The position numbers and the translations under genes were made by a program. Shown here one piece after another: positions 20,420 to 30,066 of a stretch of 64,000 nt of DNA. The notes below the pieces were generated by a model. The model was not told the DNA's origin. It did no database searches and was given only the letters and a program-made list of their open reading frames with translations. This stretch comes from Hetaerina americana (Eukaryota; Arthropoda; Insecta; Odonata; Calopterygidae): positions 40,666,738 to 40,730,737 of the forward strand of contig JAKTNV010000005.1 in assembly GCA_022747635.1 (NCBI GenBank), written 5' to 3'. Within the stretch, counting starts at the first letter, position 1. Every line of letters starts with the position of its first letter.

Positions 20420-20790
20420 AGACTAGTAGGACGAGCGTCGTCTAATATATGTCGGCATCGGACTGTGTGCACTAATCTAAGTTTGACTACGCTTCTATCG
20501 ACCTTTTTATTCATTATTATGGCAACCCCTCCACTGTATTTTACTCTATAACTATCACTCCAGTAATCCCCGCTATCCTTCCATCTCGCCACGCATAGAC
20601 CAATAAATCTATATTTCCTCTTTCCATCTCTCGCTTCATATTTCCTAATATTCATGTCCTCAACATTGTCCCAACATTCCAAGTTCCTATTCTAAATAAT
20701 TCAGCCTTCTTCTTCTGCGTCTTCTGTCATGCTGCTGTCGGTTTTTCTTTCCCTTCGCAAGGTTTTCGTGAGATGGGTGATGGTAGAGTT
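20420..20790 (-). mobile_element. RTE-like LINE 5' fragment, minus strand (copy 5)
   Basis: The minus-strand translation RWKDSGDYWSDSYRVKYSGG and GVAIIMNKKVDRSVV matches the endonuclease start of the intact LINE (RWKDSGDYWSDKYRIIYSGG). The leader matches as far as the segment coding CKGKPAAAGQKTQEKK near 20700-20785. Only the N-terminal part is present, with indels. Confidence 0.8.
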
Positions 20791-20985
20791 CACCTAGTAC
20801 TAAGCCTGACGGCGTGTGACATTCAAATATCACGGTAGGGGGGCCAGTTCCTTTCCCAGTGGCGGATACGGCGACTAACCTTGAATCTGAACAAGCGATA
20901 GTGTTTTGTGCACCGAATTTCCACGGTAAGAAATGACCAGATCCTTTTTGAATTGACAATGTATTGGTGTTCACCTGACGACGAA
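20791..20985 (-). repeat. SINE-like repeat C, fragment
   Basis: On the minus strand, a block including CACACGCCGTCAGGCTTAGT and GGGAAAGGAACTGGCCCCCC matches the block at about 51995-52115. That second copy has a tRNA-like head; none is visible here. It abuts the 5' end of the antisense LINE fragment. Confidence 0.6.
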
Positions 20986-21284
20986 ACTGGTTCGAGAGAA
21001 TTCAACGCGCGGAAAAATCTACCTATTGTGAGAGCCGTCACATCGCGATAGAAAGAAACTATCTCCGGAGGCGCACCTGTCAATTTCCCAACCATGTCAA
21101 ACACAGAACTTTGTAACAACAGACTGGTTATGAAAATTTAAAACTGGAATGAAGCAGATAACACGTTGCTCCCATAAAGCGTAAAAGATAGCTATTCCAT
21201 TGAAAGATTAAAATAAGAGGGAAAACTTTAATTGTCTTGTCGATTTAGAATTCCAAATCAAAGAACTGTGAGTGCGTATGTGTA

Positions 21285-21425
<141 letters not shown>

Positions 21426-21716
21426 CCCTCCCCGGACTACAACCTTGACGTGGTGGAAGGGCTTGTGCGTTCCGATGACCCCTAGAGCTGTGCTGGCAGG
21501 AGTAATAAAAATTGCTCCTGGTAGGGTCACCCATGCCAGATAGGTCGAAGGTTAGGAGCCAGACGAAAGGTAGTCCACGCAGCGTCTGTTCCTCAGTGAG
21601 GCGGCCGCAATGGCGTCTGACCCCAGTGGGGCGGCCAGTAAGTGATGGCGTCACGTTAAAAACACTATTGAGGAAGGCAACGGGAAACCACCTCAATTAT
21701 CATTCCCTAGAAAAAT

Positions 21717-24692
21717 ATGATGGACAATAGAGATATTTTGAGTCCTGGCAACCACGGGGCTCGGCCCAATCGGCCGTGTGTCGTGCCCGGCAGCGGGGGA
21801 GGCAAGGCTTCCGCGGTCGTCATCCCACGAAACCCTTGCAAGGGAAAACCAGCAGCAGCAGGACAGAAGACGCAGGAGAAGAAAACCAAATTAGTTAGAA
21901 TAGGAACGTGGAATGTTAGGACAATGATGAGGACAGGGAAATTGGAGAATGTTAAGCGAGAGATGGAAAGGGGAAATATAGATATTTTAGGTCTATGCGA
22001 GGTGAGATGGAAAGATAGCGGGGATTACTGGAGTGATAAGTATAGAATAATATACAGCGGTGGGGACGAGAGCCAACGAGGGGTTGCCATAGTATTAAAT
22101 GAAGAGGTAGGAAGAAGCGTAGTCAACATAGAGCAGGTAACGGATAGAATACTACTAGTGGAGATAAAAGCAGAACCGACGAACTTAGTTATTATTCAGG
22201 TATACATGCCACCGAGCAACCATAAGGAAGAAGAGGTCGATAGGATATACGATCAGTTAGAGGACATGATCGCGTGTGTTCCTGCAGGGAAACATTTGAT
22301 AGTGATGGGGGATTGGAATGCGACGGTAGGCGAAGGAAGAGATGGTGATGAGGTGGGCGACTACGGTTTAGGCACGAGGAATGACCGCGGGGAGAAAGCA
22401 GTTGAGTTCTGCAGGAGACAGGGGTTAGTCATCACCAACACTTGGTTTAGACACCACAAAAGACGCAGGTATACATGGAAAATGCCAGGTGACTCAGGAA
22501 GATATCAGCTAGATTATATCCTGGTTAGACACAGGTTTAGGAACAGTGTGATAAATTCCCACAGCTTCCCGGGGGCGGATGCGGACTCAGACCACAATTT
22601 AGTTGTTATGAAATGTAGCGTACGTTTCAAAAAGATAAGGCAGGGGCGGCGAGTTAGAAAATGGAATGTAGAAGCATTAAATGGGTTGAAAAGGAAGGAA
22701 TACAAACAGGCGGTAGAGGAAATCATGGAGGATGGCATGGGGCTTAGTACTATCGAAGAAAAATGGGAAATGATCAAGAAAGGGTTGTCTAAAGCCGCAA
22801 AAGACACTATTGGAACCGTTTACGCTAAAAGGACTAGGAAACCATGGATCACGGATGAGATGATTACAAAGATGGATGAGCGGCGAAAATGGAAGAATAT
22901 AAATACAGAATTAGGCAAAATGAAGTACAAAGAATTGAACAATAAATTGAGGCGGGCAACAAATAAGGCAAAAGACGCATGGTGGAAGACGCAGTGCGAT
23001 GATATGGAAAGTCTGCAGAGGAAGGGTGAAATCGGTGCGCTGTACAGCAAAGTTAAATCGTTATCGGGAAGTAAGAAAGGAAGAGCTATGCTAACAGTTA
23101 GAGATAAGGCGGGTAAGGTAATAGTTGACGCAGGAAAGATCCAAGAGAGATGGAAGGAGTATATAGAAGAACTGTATAGTAAAGAACTCAGACCTACAAA
23201 GTTAGACATTGAAAAAGAAAATGACGTAGAGGAAGACAGCTTAGGTCCAGGCATACTAGACAATGAGATAGAAAGGGCATTAAGGGAGATGAAACTAAAA
23301 AAGGCCGTGGGGGTAGATAACATTCCCGTGGAACTTTTAAAATGCTTAGGGAAATGTGGGAGGAAGAGGCTATATGGGCTGATCCGTAGCATTTATGAGG
23401 AGGGAATCTGGCCGGAAGACTTTGTGAGAGCAGTTTTAGTTCCGATTCCGAAAAAGGTAAAGGCCACGTCATGTGAGGACTATAGGACAATTAGTTTGAT
23501 ATCCCACGCAGCTAAAGTTGTTCTCAGGATCATAAACAAAAGGATAGAGAGTAGGGCAAATGATTACTTAGGGGATGATCAGTTTGGGTTTAGGAAGGGG
23601 AGAGGTACGCGTGATGCCATTGCAGTAATGAGATTATTAATCGAGAGGAATATAGAACACAACCAGGAGGTATTTGCCTGTTTCGTAGATTTCGAAAAAG
23701 CGTTTGATAGAGTGAATTGGGAAAAACTAATGAGTATTCTGCAGAAAATAGAAATAGATTGGAGGGAAAGGAGGCTAATCCGCAACCTGTACATGTCTCA
23801 GACTGCTCAGGTGCGGGTGGGAAACGGGGAGTCAGGATGGGCAGTGATAGGAAGGGGTGTAAGGCAGGGTTGCCCATTATCACCGTTGCTGTTCAACCTG
23901 TATGCAGAGGAAATGATCAAAGAGGCATGGGAAGAACTCGAGGTAGGAATGAAAGTGGGCGGGGGATTCGTAAAATCAGTTAGGTTTGCTGATGACCAAG
24001 CTTTAGTTTGTCAGTCAGCCAAGGGGCTGCAAGCATTGCTGAGTGAATTGGAAATTCAGTGCGACAGGTATGGGATGAGAATCAATATTAAGAAAACAAA
24101 GGTTATGCGATTTTCTAGAAAGAAAAAGGGCAAGCTTAACATTAAAATAGGTGGGCAAAAACTAGAGCAGGTAGAACAGTTTACGTATCTCGGTAGTGTT
24201 TTGGACCAACACGGTCAAAGTAGTAGGGACGTAAGGAGAAGAATTGCGCTAGGCAAAGAGGCTTTCACAAGGAGGAGGGAGTTGATGACGGGGACTTTGA
24301 GTAAGGATGTTAAGAAAAGACTCGTAAAAACTTTGATATGGAGCGTAGCTATGTACGGCGCGGAAACGTGGTCATTGAAGCAGGAGGATAGACGTAGATT
24401 GGAGGCTTTTGAAATGTGGGTGTGGAGAAGAATGGAGAAGGTGAAATGGACAGAGAAGAAAACAAATGAGGAAGTACTTGGTATGGTGGGCGAAGAGAGG
24501 GGTTTGTTGGGAGAAATCCTATGGAGGCAGGAAAAGTGGATGAAGGGGGTGATGACCGGCAGTGGGATGTTGAAGACTGTGATGGAGGGTAGAATGTTGG
24601 GCAAAAGAGGAAAGGGAAGGAACAGGATAGGGATGTTGGACGGGATGAAGGGAGGAAGAAAGTACGCGGAGATGAAGAGGGACCTGATATAG
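21717..24692 (+). CDS. LINE polyprotein: apurinic-type endonuclease plus reverse transcriptase
   Basis: 991 codons without interruption. Residues about 60-300 form an endonuclease/exonuclease/phosphatase domain: GTWNVRT (N66), CEVRW (E95), GDWNATVG (D199, N201) and SDHN (291-294). Reverse transcriptase motifs: FVDFEKAFDRVNW (D658), GVRQGCPLSPLLFNLYAEEM and FADDQALV (D759, D760). A C-terminal region YLGSVLDQHG...LIWSVAMYGAETWSL is typical of RTE/RTE-X type elements, often labelled craniofacial development protein 2-like in animal genomes. The enzyme nicks target DNA and primes reverse transcription there. All catalytic residues that I can check are present, so the protein could be functional. 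Start chosen: the first of two tandem ATGs after the leader. No separate ORF1 is visible. Confidence 0.93.
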   Translation: MMDNRDILSPGNHGARPNRPCVVPGSGGGKASAVVIPRNPCKGKPAAAGQKTQEKKTKLVRIGTWNVRTMMRTGKLENVKREMERGNIDILGLCEVRWKDSGDYWSDKYRIIYSGGDESQRGVAIVLNEEVGRSVVNIEQVTDRILLVEIKAEPTNLVIIQVYMPPSNHKEEEVDRIYDQLEDMIACVPAGKHLIVMGDWNATVGEGRDGDEVGDYGLGTRNDRGEKAVEFCRRQGLVITNTWFRHHKRRRYTWKMPGDSGRYQLDYILVRHRFRNSVINSHSFPGADADSDHNLVVMKCSVRFKKIRQGRRVRKWNVEALNGLKRKEYKQAVEEIMEDGMGLSTIEEKWEMIKKGLSKAAKDTIGTVYAKRTRKPWITDEMITKMDERRKWKNINTELGKMKYKELNNKLRRATNKAKDAWWKTQCDDMESLQRKGEIGALYSKVKSLSGSKKGRAMLTVRDKAGKVIVDAGKIQERWKEYIEELYSKELRPTKLDIEKENDVEEDSLGPGILDNEIERALREMKLKKAVGVDNIPVELLKCLGKCGRKRLYGLIRSIYEEGIWPEDFVRAVLVPIPKKVKATSCEDYRTISLISHAAKVVLRIINKRIESRANDYLGDDQFGFRKGRGTRDAIAVMRLLIERNIEHNQEVFACFVDFEKAFDRVNWEKLMSILQKIEIDWRERRLIRNLYMSQTAQVRVGNGESGWAVIGRGVRQGCPLSPLLFNLYAEEMIKEAWEELEVGMKVGGGFVKSVRFADDQALVCQSAKGLQALLSELEIQCDRYGMRINIKKTKVMRFSRKKKGKLNIKIGGQKLEQVEQFTYLGSVLDQHGQSSRDVRRRIALGKEAFTRRRELMTGTLSKDVKKRLVKTLIWSVAMYGAETWSLKQEDRRRLEAFEMWVWRRMEKVKWTEKKTNEEVLGMVGEERGLLGEILWRQEKWMKGVMTGSGMLKTVMEGRMLGKRGKGRNRIGMLDGMKGGRKYAEMKRDLI

Positions 24693-24764
24693 AGTAGGAT
24701 GATGGATTTTGTGTTTTGTTAGGAGTAATAAAATATTTATTTGGTAGTTGTGTCCATCCAAAAA

Positions 24765-24787
24765 CCTACCTTAACCGGTAGATTACC
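24765..24787 (+). promoter_or_regulatory. Conserved 3'-terminal stem-loop of the LINE
   Basis: CTACC and GGTAG can pair around TTAACC. The same block is found at the ends of copy 2 (19950-19972, TAAACC loop), copy 3 (26780-26801) and, on the minus strand, copy 4 (57372-57395, one arm mutated). In related LINEs such ends are where the reverse transcriptase binds its RNA; that role here is inferred. Confidence 0.6.
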
Positions 24788-25098
24788 TTAAAAAATATAT
24801 ATATATAACTAAAAACTTTGTAAACTAAAACTTCGTAAAAACTTTGATATGGAGCGTAGCTACAGGATGTACGGCGCGGAAACGTGGTCATTGAAGCAGG
24901 AGGATAGACGTAGACTGGAGGCTTTTGAAATGTGGGTGTGGAGAAGAATGGAGAAGCTGAAATGGACAGAGAAGAAAACAAACGAGGAAGTACTTGGTAT
25001 GGTGGGCGAAGAGAGGGGTTTGTTGGGGGCAATCCTATGGAGGCAGGAAAAGTGGCTGAAGGGGGTACTGAACGGCAGCGGGATGTTGAAGACTGTAA

Positions 25099-25111
25099 CA
25101 GAGGGGAGAAT
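25099..25111. repeat. Target-site duplication, left copy (PLE2)
   Basis: CAGAGGGGAGAAT, repeated exactly at 26603-26615 on the other side of PLE2. Confidence 0.87.
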
Positions 25112-25149
25112 TCAGGAATTTTTCTCGGGTTTCCAACCGGGTCAGGTTT

Positions 25150-25203
25150 CGGAGTACCGACGTTTCGATGGCTGACTCTGCCATCGTCTTCAGGGTTGAA
25201 GTG
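25150..25203 (-). ncRNA. Hammerhead-like motif, left arm of PLE2
   Basis: On the minus strand: CTGAAGA (complement of 25187-25193), stem GATGGC/GCCATC, GAAA (25163-25166), then CGTC. It is a copy of the motif at 26484-26535. Position 7 of the hammerhead core may be any base, so CTGAAGA is acceptable. Confidence 0.55.
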
Positions 25204-25579
25204 CAGAGCATGGAAATTGCCGGGTATTTATACATGTTGCGTGGGTCAGGTGTGGCCTGATTGGTCGGATGAGTTTCTTCGGCCCGCTCCGGTCAATCGG
25301 CCTTGTTCCCGTGTGCTTCTCATCTTTTTTAGTATCGGCTTCCAAATATTACTTATCTGGAAGCCGGTGTCTCGGTTTAAGTTGTTTTTCTCCAGTCGGA
25401 TCTCTATTCCTTCTTTTACCACGCGGTCCCAATAACCGTTGGCATGACATAGCCTCTTTGTGGCTTCAAAGTCGATTCTATGGTCATGGGTGATACTGTG
25501 TTCGGCGACTGCCGACTTTTCCGGGTAGTGGAGTCGTATGCATCTCTGGTGTTCTTTTAGGCGTCGCCAGAGCATGCAT

Positions 25580-26102
25580 CCCGTTCACATCTTCAGTATC
25601 ACACAAGATATCAAGAATACTGAAAAAACACAAGGTGGAAACGATTCACAAACCACAAGGGAAGCTAAAATCTTTCCTTGTCACGGCCAAAGACAAACGC
25701 GGAATGAAGTCATCGGGAGTCTACCGAATTCCCTGCGAGTGCGGCAAAGTTTACATCGGGGAGACGGGCCGCACAATTGAAAAACGCCTAAAAGAACACC
25801 AGAGATGCATACGACTCCACTACCCGGAAAAGTCGGCAGTCGCCGAACACAGTATCACCCATGACCATAGAATCGACTTTGAAGCCACAAAGAGGCTATG
25901 TCATGCCAACGGTTATTGGGACCGCGTGGTAAAAGAAGGAATAGAGATCCGACTGGAGAAAAACAACTTAAACCGAGACACCGGCTTCCAGATAAGTAAT
26001 ATTTGGAAGCCGATACTAAAAAAGATGAGAAGCACACGGGAACAAGGCCGATTGACCGGAGCGGGCCGAAGAAACTCATCCGACCAATCAGGCCACACCT
26101 GA
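25580..26102 (+). CDS. GIY-YIG endonuclease remnant of PLE2 (5'-truncated)
   Basis: The open frame begins inside the spacer (ISRILKKHKVETIHK...) with no natural start; a GTG at 25635 is only the first alternative start. It carries CECGKVYIGETGR preceded by SGVYRIP: the GIY-YIG core, with a Cys-x-Cys before it. Next come RLKEHQRCIRLHYPEKSAVA and HDHRIDFEATKRLC, ending at TGA 26100-26102. The frame is uninterrupted, unlike the PLE1 endonuclease. The left arm encodes the same protein segment on the minus strand (25246 to about 25564), without the GVY...YIG part. Without the reverse transcriptase it cannot transpose by itself. Confidence 0.8.
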
Positions 26103-26135
26103 CCCACGCAACATGTATAAATACCCGGCAATTTC

Positions 26136-26147
26136 CATGCTCTGCAC
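26136..26147. repeat. Target-site duplication of the insertion within PLE2, left copy
   Basis: CATGCTCTGCAC here and at 26471-26482. The opposite arm of PLE2 has this sequence only once (complement, near 25202-25213), proving duplication on insertion. Confidence 0.85.
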
Positions 26148-26470
26148 GTACTTTATGTCTTAATTCAATGCGGTTCAACTCAAGGCGGCCTGAGTGAGGT
26201 TTCTCCGGGTTTCCTCACTCCCTCGGGTGAATACCAGGCCAATCGCCACCCCGGATATGCAATGCAATAAGCACCTTTAACATAGATCAACCCTGTAATT
26301 GTAATTCTGCAACCGCATCAATTTTATGTCTTCAAAAGTCTTCCATCTCATACCCGAAGAGGCTCCGGCCTATAACGGGTATTTGCCATGTACTATCATA
26401 TCTGTATTGTATTTCTTGATGTTGTATCCCTTAATGGTAAATAAAACATTTGAAATCGAAAAAATCGAAT
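26148..26470 (+). mobile_element. 323-bp retroposon inserted in the right arm of PLE2
   Basis: Unrelated to the surrounding elements. It ends with AATAAAACATTTG and an A-rich tail (GAAATCGAAAAAATCGAAT) and is flanked by a 12-bp duplication, as expected for the 3' end of a truncated non-LTR element or a SINE. GGTTTCTCCGGGTTTCCTCAC near 26201 is the most distinctive segment. I cannot name the family. Confidence 0.75.
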
Positions 26471-26483
26471 CATGCTCTGCACT

Positions 26484-26535
26484 TCAACCCTGAAGACGAT
26501 GGCAGAGTCAGCCATCGAAACGTCGGTACTCCGAA
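26484..26535 (+). ncRNA. Hammerhead-like motif, right arm of PLE2
   Basis: CTGAAGA at 26490-26496, stem GATGGC/GCCATC with a seven-base loop (26498-26516), GAAA at 26517-26520, CGTC with predicted cleavage after 26524. GGT after the cut pairs with ACC before CTGAAGA. Stem III is the self-complementary ACGT. As in PLE1, one base (C26497) is unpaired between the core and stem II. Confidence 0.57.
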
Positions 26536-26822
26536 ACCTGACCCGGTTGGAAACCCGAGAAAAATTCCTGAATACTATTCGCCGGGAAAGCCTGAGATCC
26601 TTCAGAGGGGAGAATGTTAGGCAAACGAGGAAAGGGAAGGAACAGGATAGGGATGTTGGACGGGATGAAGGGAGGAAGAAAGTACTCAGAGCTGAAGAGG
26701 GACCTGATGTAAAGTAGGATGTTGTGTTTTGCTAGGGGTCACAAATTATTTAATTAGAAATTATGTCCATCCAAAAACCTACCTTAACCGGTAGATTACC
26801 TAATAATAATAATATATATAAT

Positions 26823-28860
26823 TTGGGGGAAATCACTTTTTCCAGTAGATGTAGAGGGAAACATTTTTCGTATCCGTATTGCTTGACTCAGAATCAGAGA
26901 GAACAGTGATATTAATGTAGATTTTTGCGTTATGAGAATATAATATTGGGGTACGTCCACTTAAGAGTGAGTACCTCGTATAATACTACAGGAGAACTTC
27001 ATAGAATTTGGAAGAATGCCAGTCAGTTGCGTTAAAATAGCAAAATGTTTATAGTAATATCTAGTAATATCCTACGTGCAAATTTACGTCAACGTGAATA
27101 TTCATGTAAGATATGTATGGTAGGGTATGAATGTAAAATATTCTATTTAATTCTAATAGCCAAAAGACTGAAGTGACACACGAGAAAGAAGGCAACATTG
27201 GTAATAATCGCACTCTTAAATTTGAGAGTTTTTAATTAAATAGATCAAAAGCCTACACAAGAATTACGTACGACGGTCACTTCCAACAAATAGCCAACAC
27301 ATTTGAATGCAAATTTAGTGGGTTACAAGTGGCTGCTCCACCCTAATAACTTAAAAAATTTACGTCGAAAAGGGTACGTAAAGAAAAAAATCCTCGACTT
27401 CCGTCGTTTCTCATTTGTTTCTGCAATACTCTACATAACCAAAAGTTATCGTCACAAAATAAAAGTAATTGATTAACTTAACAAAAACATCTTTGGGGCG
27501 AGGCATGAACAGAACACAAAATAATAACCTGCGGTGGATTGAAATCTCCTTGTTTCTATCCGAATTCCCTATCATAGATAGCCGCAGTATTTGAATTGCA
27601 AAGTTATTATGAATTTTTTTGCGAAAATATCCTGATCAAAGCTTCAACCAATACGAATAATGAACCGAGGCAAACCAAGAAGGTACTTGAGACTTAACTC
27701 GTACTATGGAAAACTAGAAACAGCTTTCCGTCATACTAGTCGTACACGGATCTCGCGAAGTACATCAGTGCCACCACCTGCCTCATTAAAATTACAACAA
27801 ATTACCCTTATTCTATTACAGAATAATGGCTATGGATCGAAGAAACCAATAAAGCATCCTTGGCGGTTCATTGCCTAGGGCCCGTTCCTCAAAGCTACAA
27901 AGATTTTTAGGTCCTCTGAATAAGTTTAAAATGTAACATAAAACATTTGAATCCGCAAATTGTGAAATGTAGACAAGTATAGAGTGATTCACTACATATA
28001 ACCATCAGAAGACTCCTTTAAGCAAATTACGACCTTTAGGCTGACTTATAGATTTGAGGAGCCTATTCGTAGACAGTCGGCATGACTTCCTTCTTTCTTC
28101 CCACTGGTGTGGGAGGATTTCAACATCTTCTTCAGGGTTGCGCCACGGGAAGAAACGTCTCACAAACTTAAGTTTCTACCATGGATGTGACACAACTTGT
28201 CTTTTAAACTTTAAAAAATTATATTAAAAATTATTCCCTGTGTTTCATTCAGGATTTAAAATTAATTCATACTAAAAAAAATTGTGATATTATCTTAACC
28301 TTCGTGGTCACTGATCAAAATAAAACTAACAAATGGCTCTTAATTGGAACAATCTAGGGTTGTTACGACTGCGCTTCCGGTTGCTATACTAGTACACGGA
28401 CAGCACAATCAAACGTCTATTAACTCCAGATCTGATGCTCATAGAATAATCTCATCGGCACTTGTGTAAGAGGAAGCAGAGAATAATCTACATCGGCGCC
28501 TGACACATCTGCTCTTTGCTTGACCCAATAAGTAGTTCAATTAGTTTTCGTAAGCCGCAGCCTGCAGATAATACAAGGACAGTTACATATGTGGGTCAAT
28601 GTGTTAATCACTGGAAGCCTACGTTCAAATAAACATATTTCCAAAATAACCTCTATTCCCTAGACAAACTTTTTGATTATCCGTGCTTGTATTCCACAAA
28701 AAAATTGCTCTTCACTTTATTTAGACAGGAATTCATTTAAGCCAATCGAAAGAAAATAATTTCTGTCAGTATAGATTTTATGATGCAATTAAATCAAAAA
28801 GGTTAAGAGAAACACAAAGCGTTTTTTCGATGTGCGTAATTTAACAAGATAAAAGAGGGT
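26823..28860. other. Intergenic, nothing recognised
   Basis: AT-rich sequence. I found no exon, no repeat shared with the rest of the window and no long open frame. Confidence 0.35.
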
Positions 28861-28867
28861 TAAGACA

Positions 28868-29086
28868 ACCTCAATGGACAGGAGTCGGTTCACCCAATAG
28901 TTAGTCAAAACCATTTAACATTTGCAATCATTTTAATGGACAAATGAATGTATATTCAAAATATATTCGAACCTCAATGGACAGGTGCCCTTTCATTCAA
29001 TTGTTAATCAAAACCATTCAATATCTGGAATTATTTTAATGGGCAAATGAGAATCATGGCTTCGGTGTACTTTCAAAATATATTCG
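28868..29086. repeat. Two-unit tandem duplication, about 100-117 bp each
   Basis: Unit 1 (28868-28969) and unit 2 (28970-29086) both begin ACCTCAATGGACAGG and end TCAAAATATATTCGA. They share AGTCAAAACCATTTAACAT / AATCAAAACCATTCAATAT in the middle. The units have diverged by substitutions, and unit 2 has an extra ~15 bases. Confidence 0.8.
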
Positions 29087-29599
29087 AAAAAAAGTACTGT
29101 CGACGGAAAGTTACCTTAACGGTCCTATCCAAACTTTATTCGCGCAATATAATAAATAAAAGAACCAATGCAAGGAATATAAGAAGTCGAGTTTAATATA
29201 TTTAATAAACTATATCTTTCATACATTCTCTGGGTAAAATCCGTCTACAAATCGGGGTTGGGTAATGAGGAGAAAGGGGTGGCATTTTTCATTCTTGTGT
29301 TGGCATCAATTTCCATCAAAATCATGTAGATATATCTTAGACCTTTCTGCGCATAGTATGACTCTTGACAAAAGCACGTAATTTGTTTTCAAACGCGTGT
29401 AATGACATCCGCTCCACGTGACGCCGATTTAATATATGAAAGGAGTAGATTTCCGTTCATAACGGAAAGTGTTATTGTCGAACAGATGGAAAATGCACTC
29501 ATTGCATAAAATCACCCACCGGAATTCCCCAACTCATACGAGGGCATCTCTTCGTAATGGTAGCATGAGTAGCTGAGTAACCGTGCCCTTTTCTACCCG

Positions 29600-29822
29600 T
29601 TCCTCGGGGACATTGCACGCGATTGGCTGACCCTGAGAAAGGGGTGAAACGGAATAAATAACCGGACGCGCGGAGAAATATAGCCCTTCAGAAATTCTCT
29701 GGACTGACAGTCCTCCCGTTTCCCTGAGTGAATCAGCTTTTTAAGACTTTTTGGAGCTAGAGGTTGACCTCCGAGAAAACAAGAATGAATGAAAGCGTCG
29801 AAAGATTAGCAGAGCCGTCTCT
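29600..29822 (+). promoter_or_regulatory. Candidate promoter upstream of the SLC22 gene
   Basis: A locally CpG-richer stretch with AATAAATAACC near 29653 and AAATATAGCCC near 29677 as weak TATA-like elements. It is followed by initiator-like TCAGAA and short upstream ATGs (29784, 29788) whose frames close quickly. It immediately precedes the candidate first exon. Confidence 0.35.
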
Positions 29823-30066
29823 ATGAGAGCGTTCTCGGAGATGGAGCAATTCAACTCAATTGCCTCTCCCCTCGATGGGAAGGACTGTTCTTTCGGCTCA
29901 ATTACGAGTCCCTCTCTCCGGATACAGTTGCGTCGAATGCTAACAACAAAGACCCGAAGAAAATCCGATAGCAAAACTTTCCGTAATCAGAAAACTAATG
30001 TGTGTACAGTTCACGCCCGATTTATGCGCTGTCCGCTACCCAAGAAATTTATGGTGCCCATTTCAG
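29823..30066 (+). CDS. Candidate first exon of the SLC22 gene (coding or 5' UTR)
   Basis: An ATG-initiated frame stays open for 81 codons to a good donor, CAG/GTAATC at 30067, leaving phase 1. The next exon at 31664 begins with two bases that complete a codon, so the phases fit (G+TG = Val). The encoded segment (MRAFSEMEQFNSIASPLDGK...) has no recognisable motif. It would lengthen the transporter to about 658 residues, more than usual, so it may be untranslated or unrelated. Confidence 0.3.

Larger units (their letters stand above)
25112..26602 (+). mobile_element. Foldback Penelope-like element (PLE2)
   Basis: Bounded by a perfect 13-bp target duplication. The left arm 25112-25564 (453 nt) is the reverse complement of the right arm. 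The right arm is 25784-26147 plus 26483-26571, also 453 nt once a later insertion (26148-26470) and its 12-bp duplication are removed. A 31-nt tail (26572-26602) exists only on the right. The spacer 25565-25783 holds the start of the endonuclease coding region; no reverse transcriptase remains. The arms carry the terminal repeat, the 3' untranslated region and most of the GIY-YIG domain. Equal arm length and identical translated arms indicate a recent event. Confidence 0.9.
24830..26822 (+). mobile_element. 5'-truncated LINE (copy 3), split by PLE2
   Basis: Left part 24830-25111 resumes the LINE sequence at CGTAAAAACTTTGATATGG (equivalent to about 24322 of copy 1), with an extra ACAGG in GCGTAGCTACAGGATGTACG. 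Right part 26603-26822 continues to the shared 3' end and an (AAT)n tail. It lies directly downstream of copy 1 in the same orientation. The host site CAGAGGGGAGAAT is duplicated around the inserted Penelope-like element. Confidence 0.85.
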
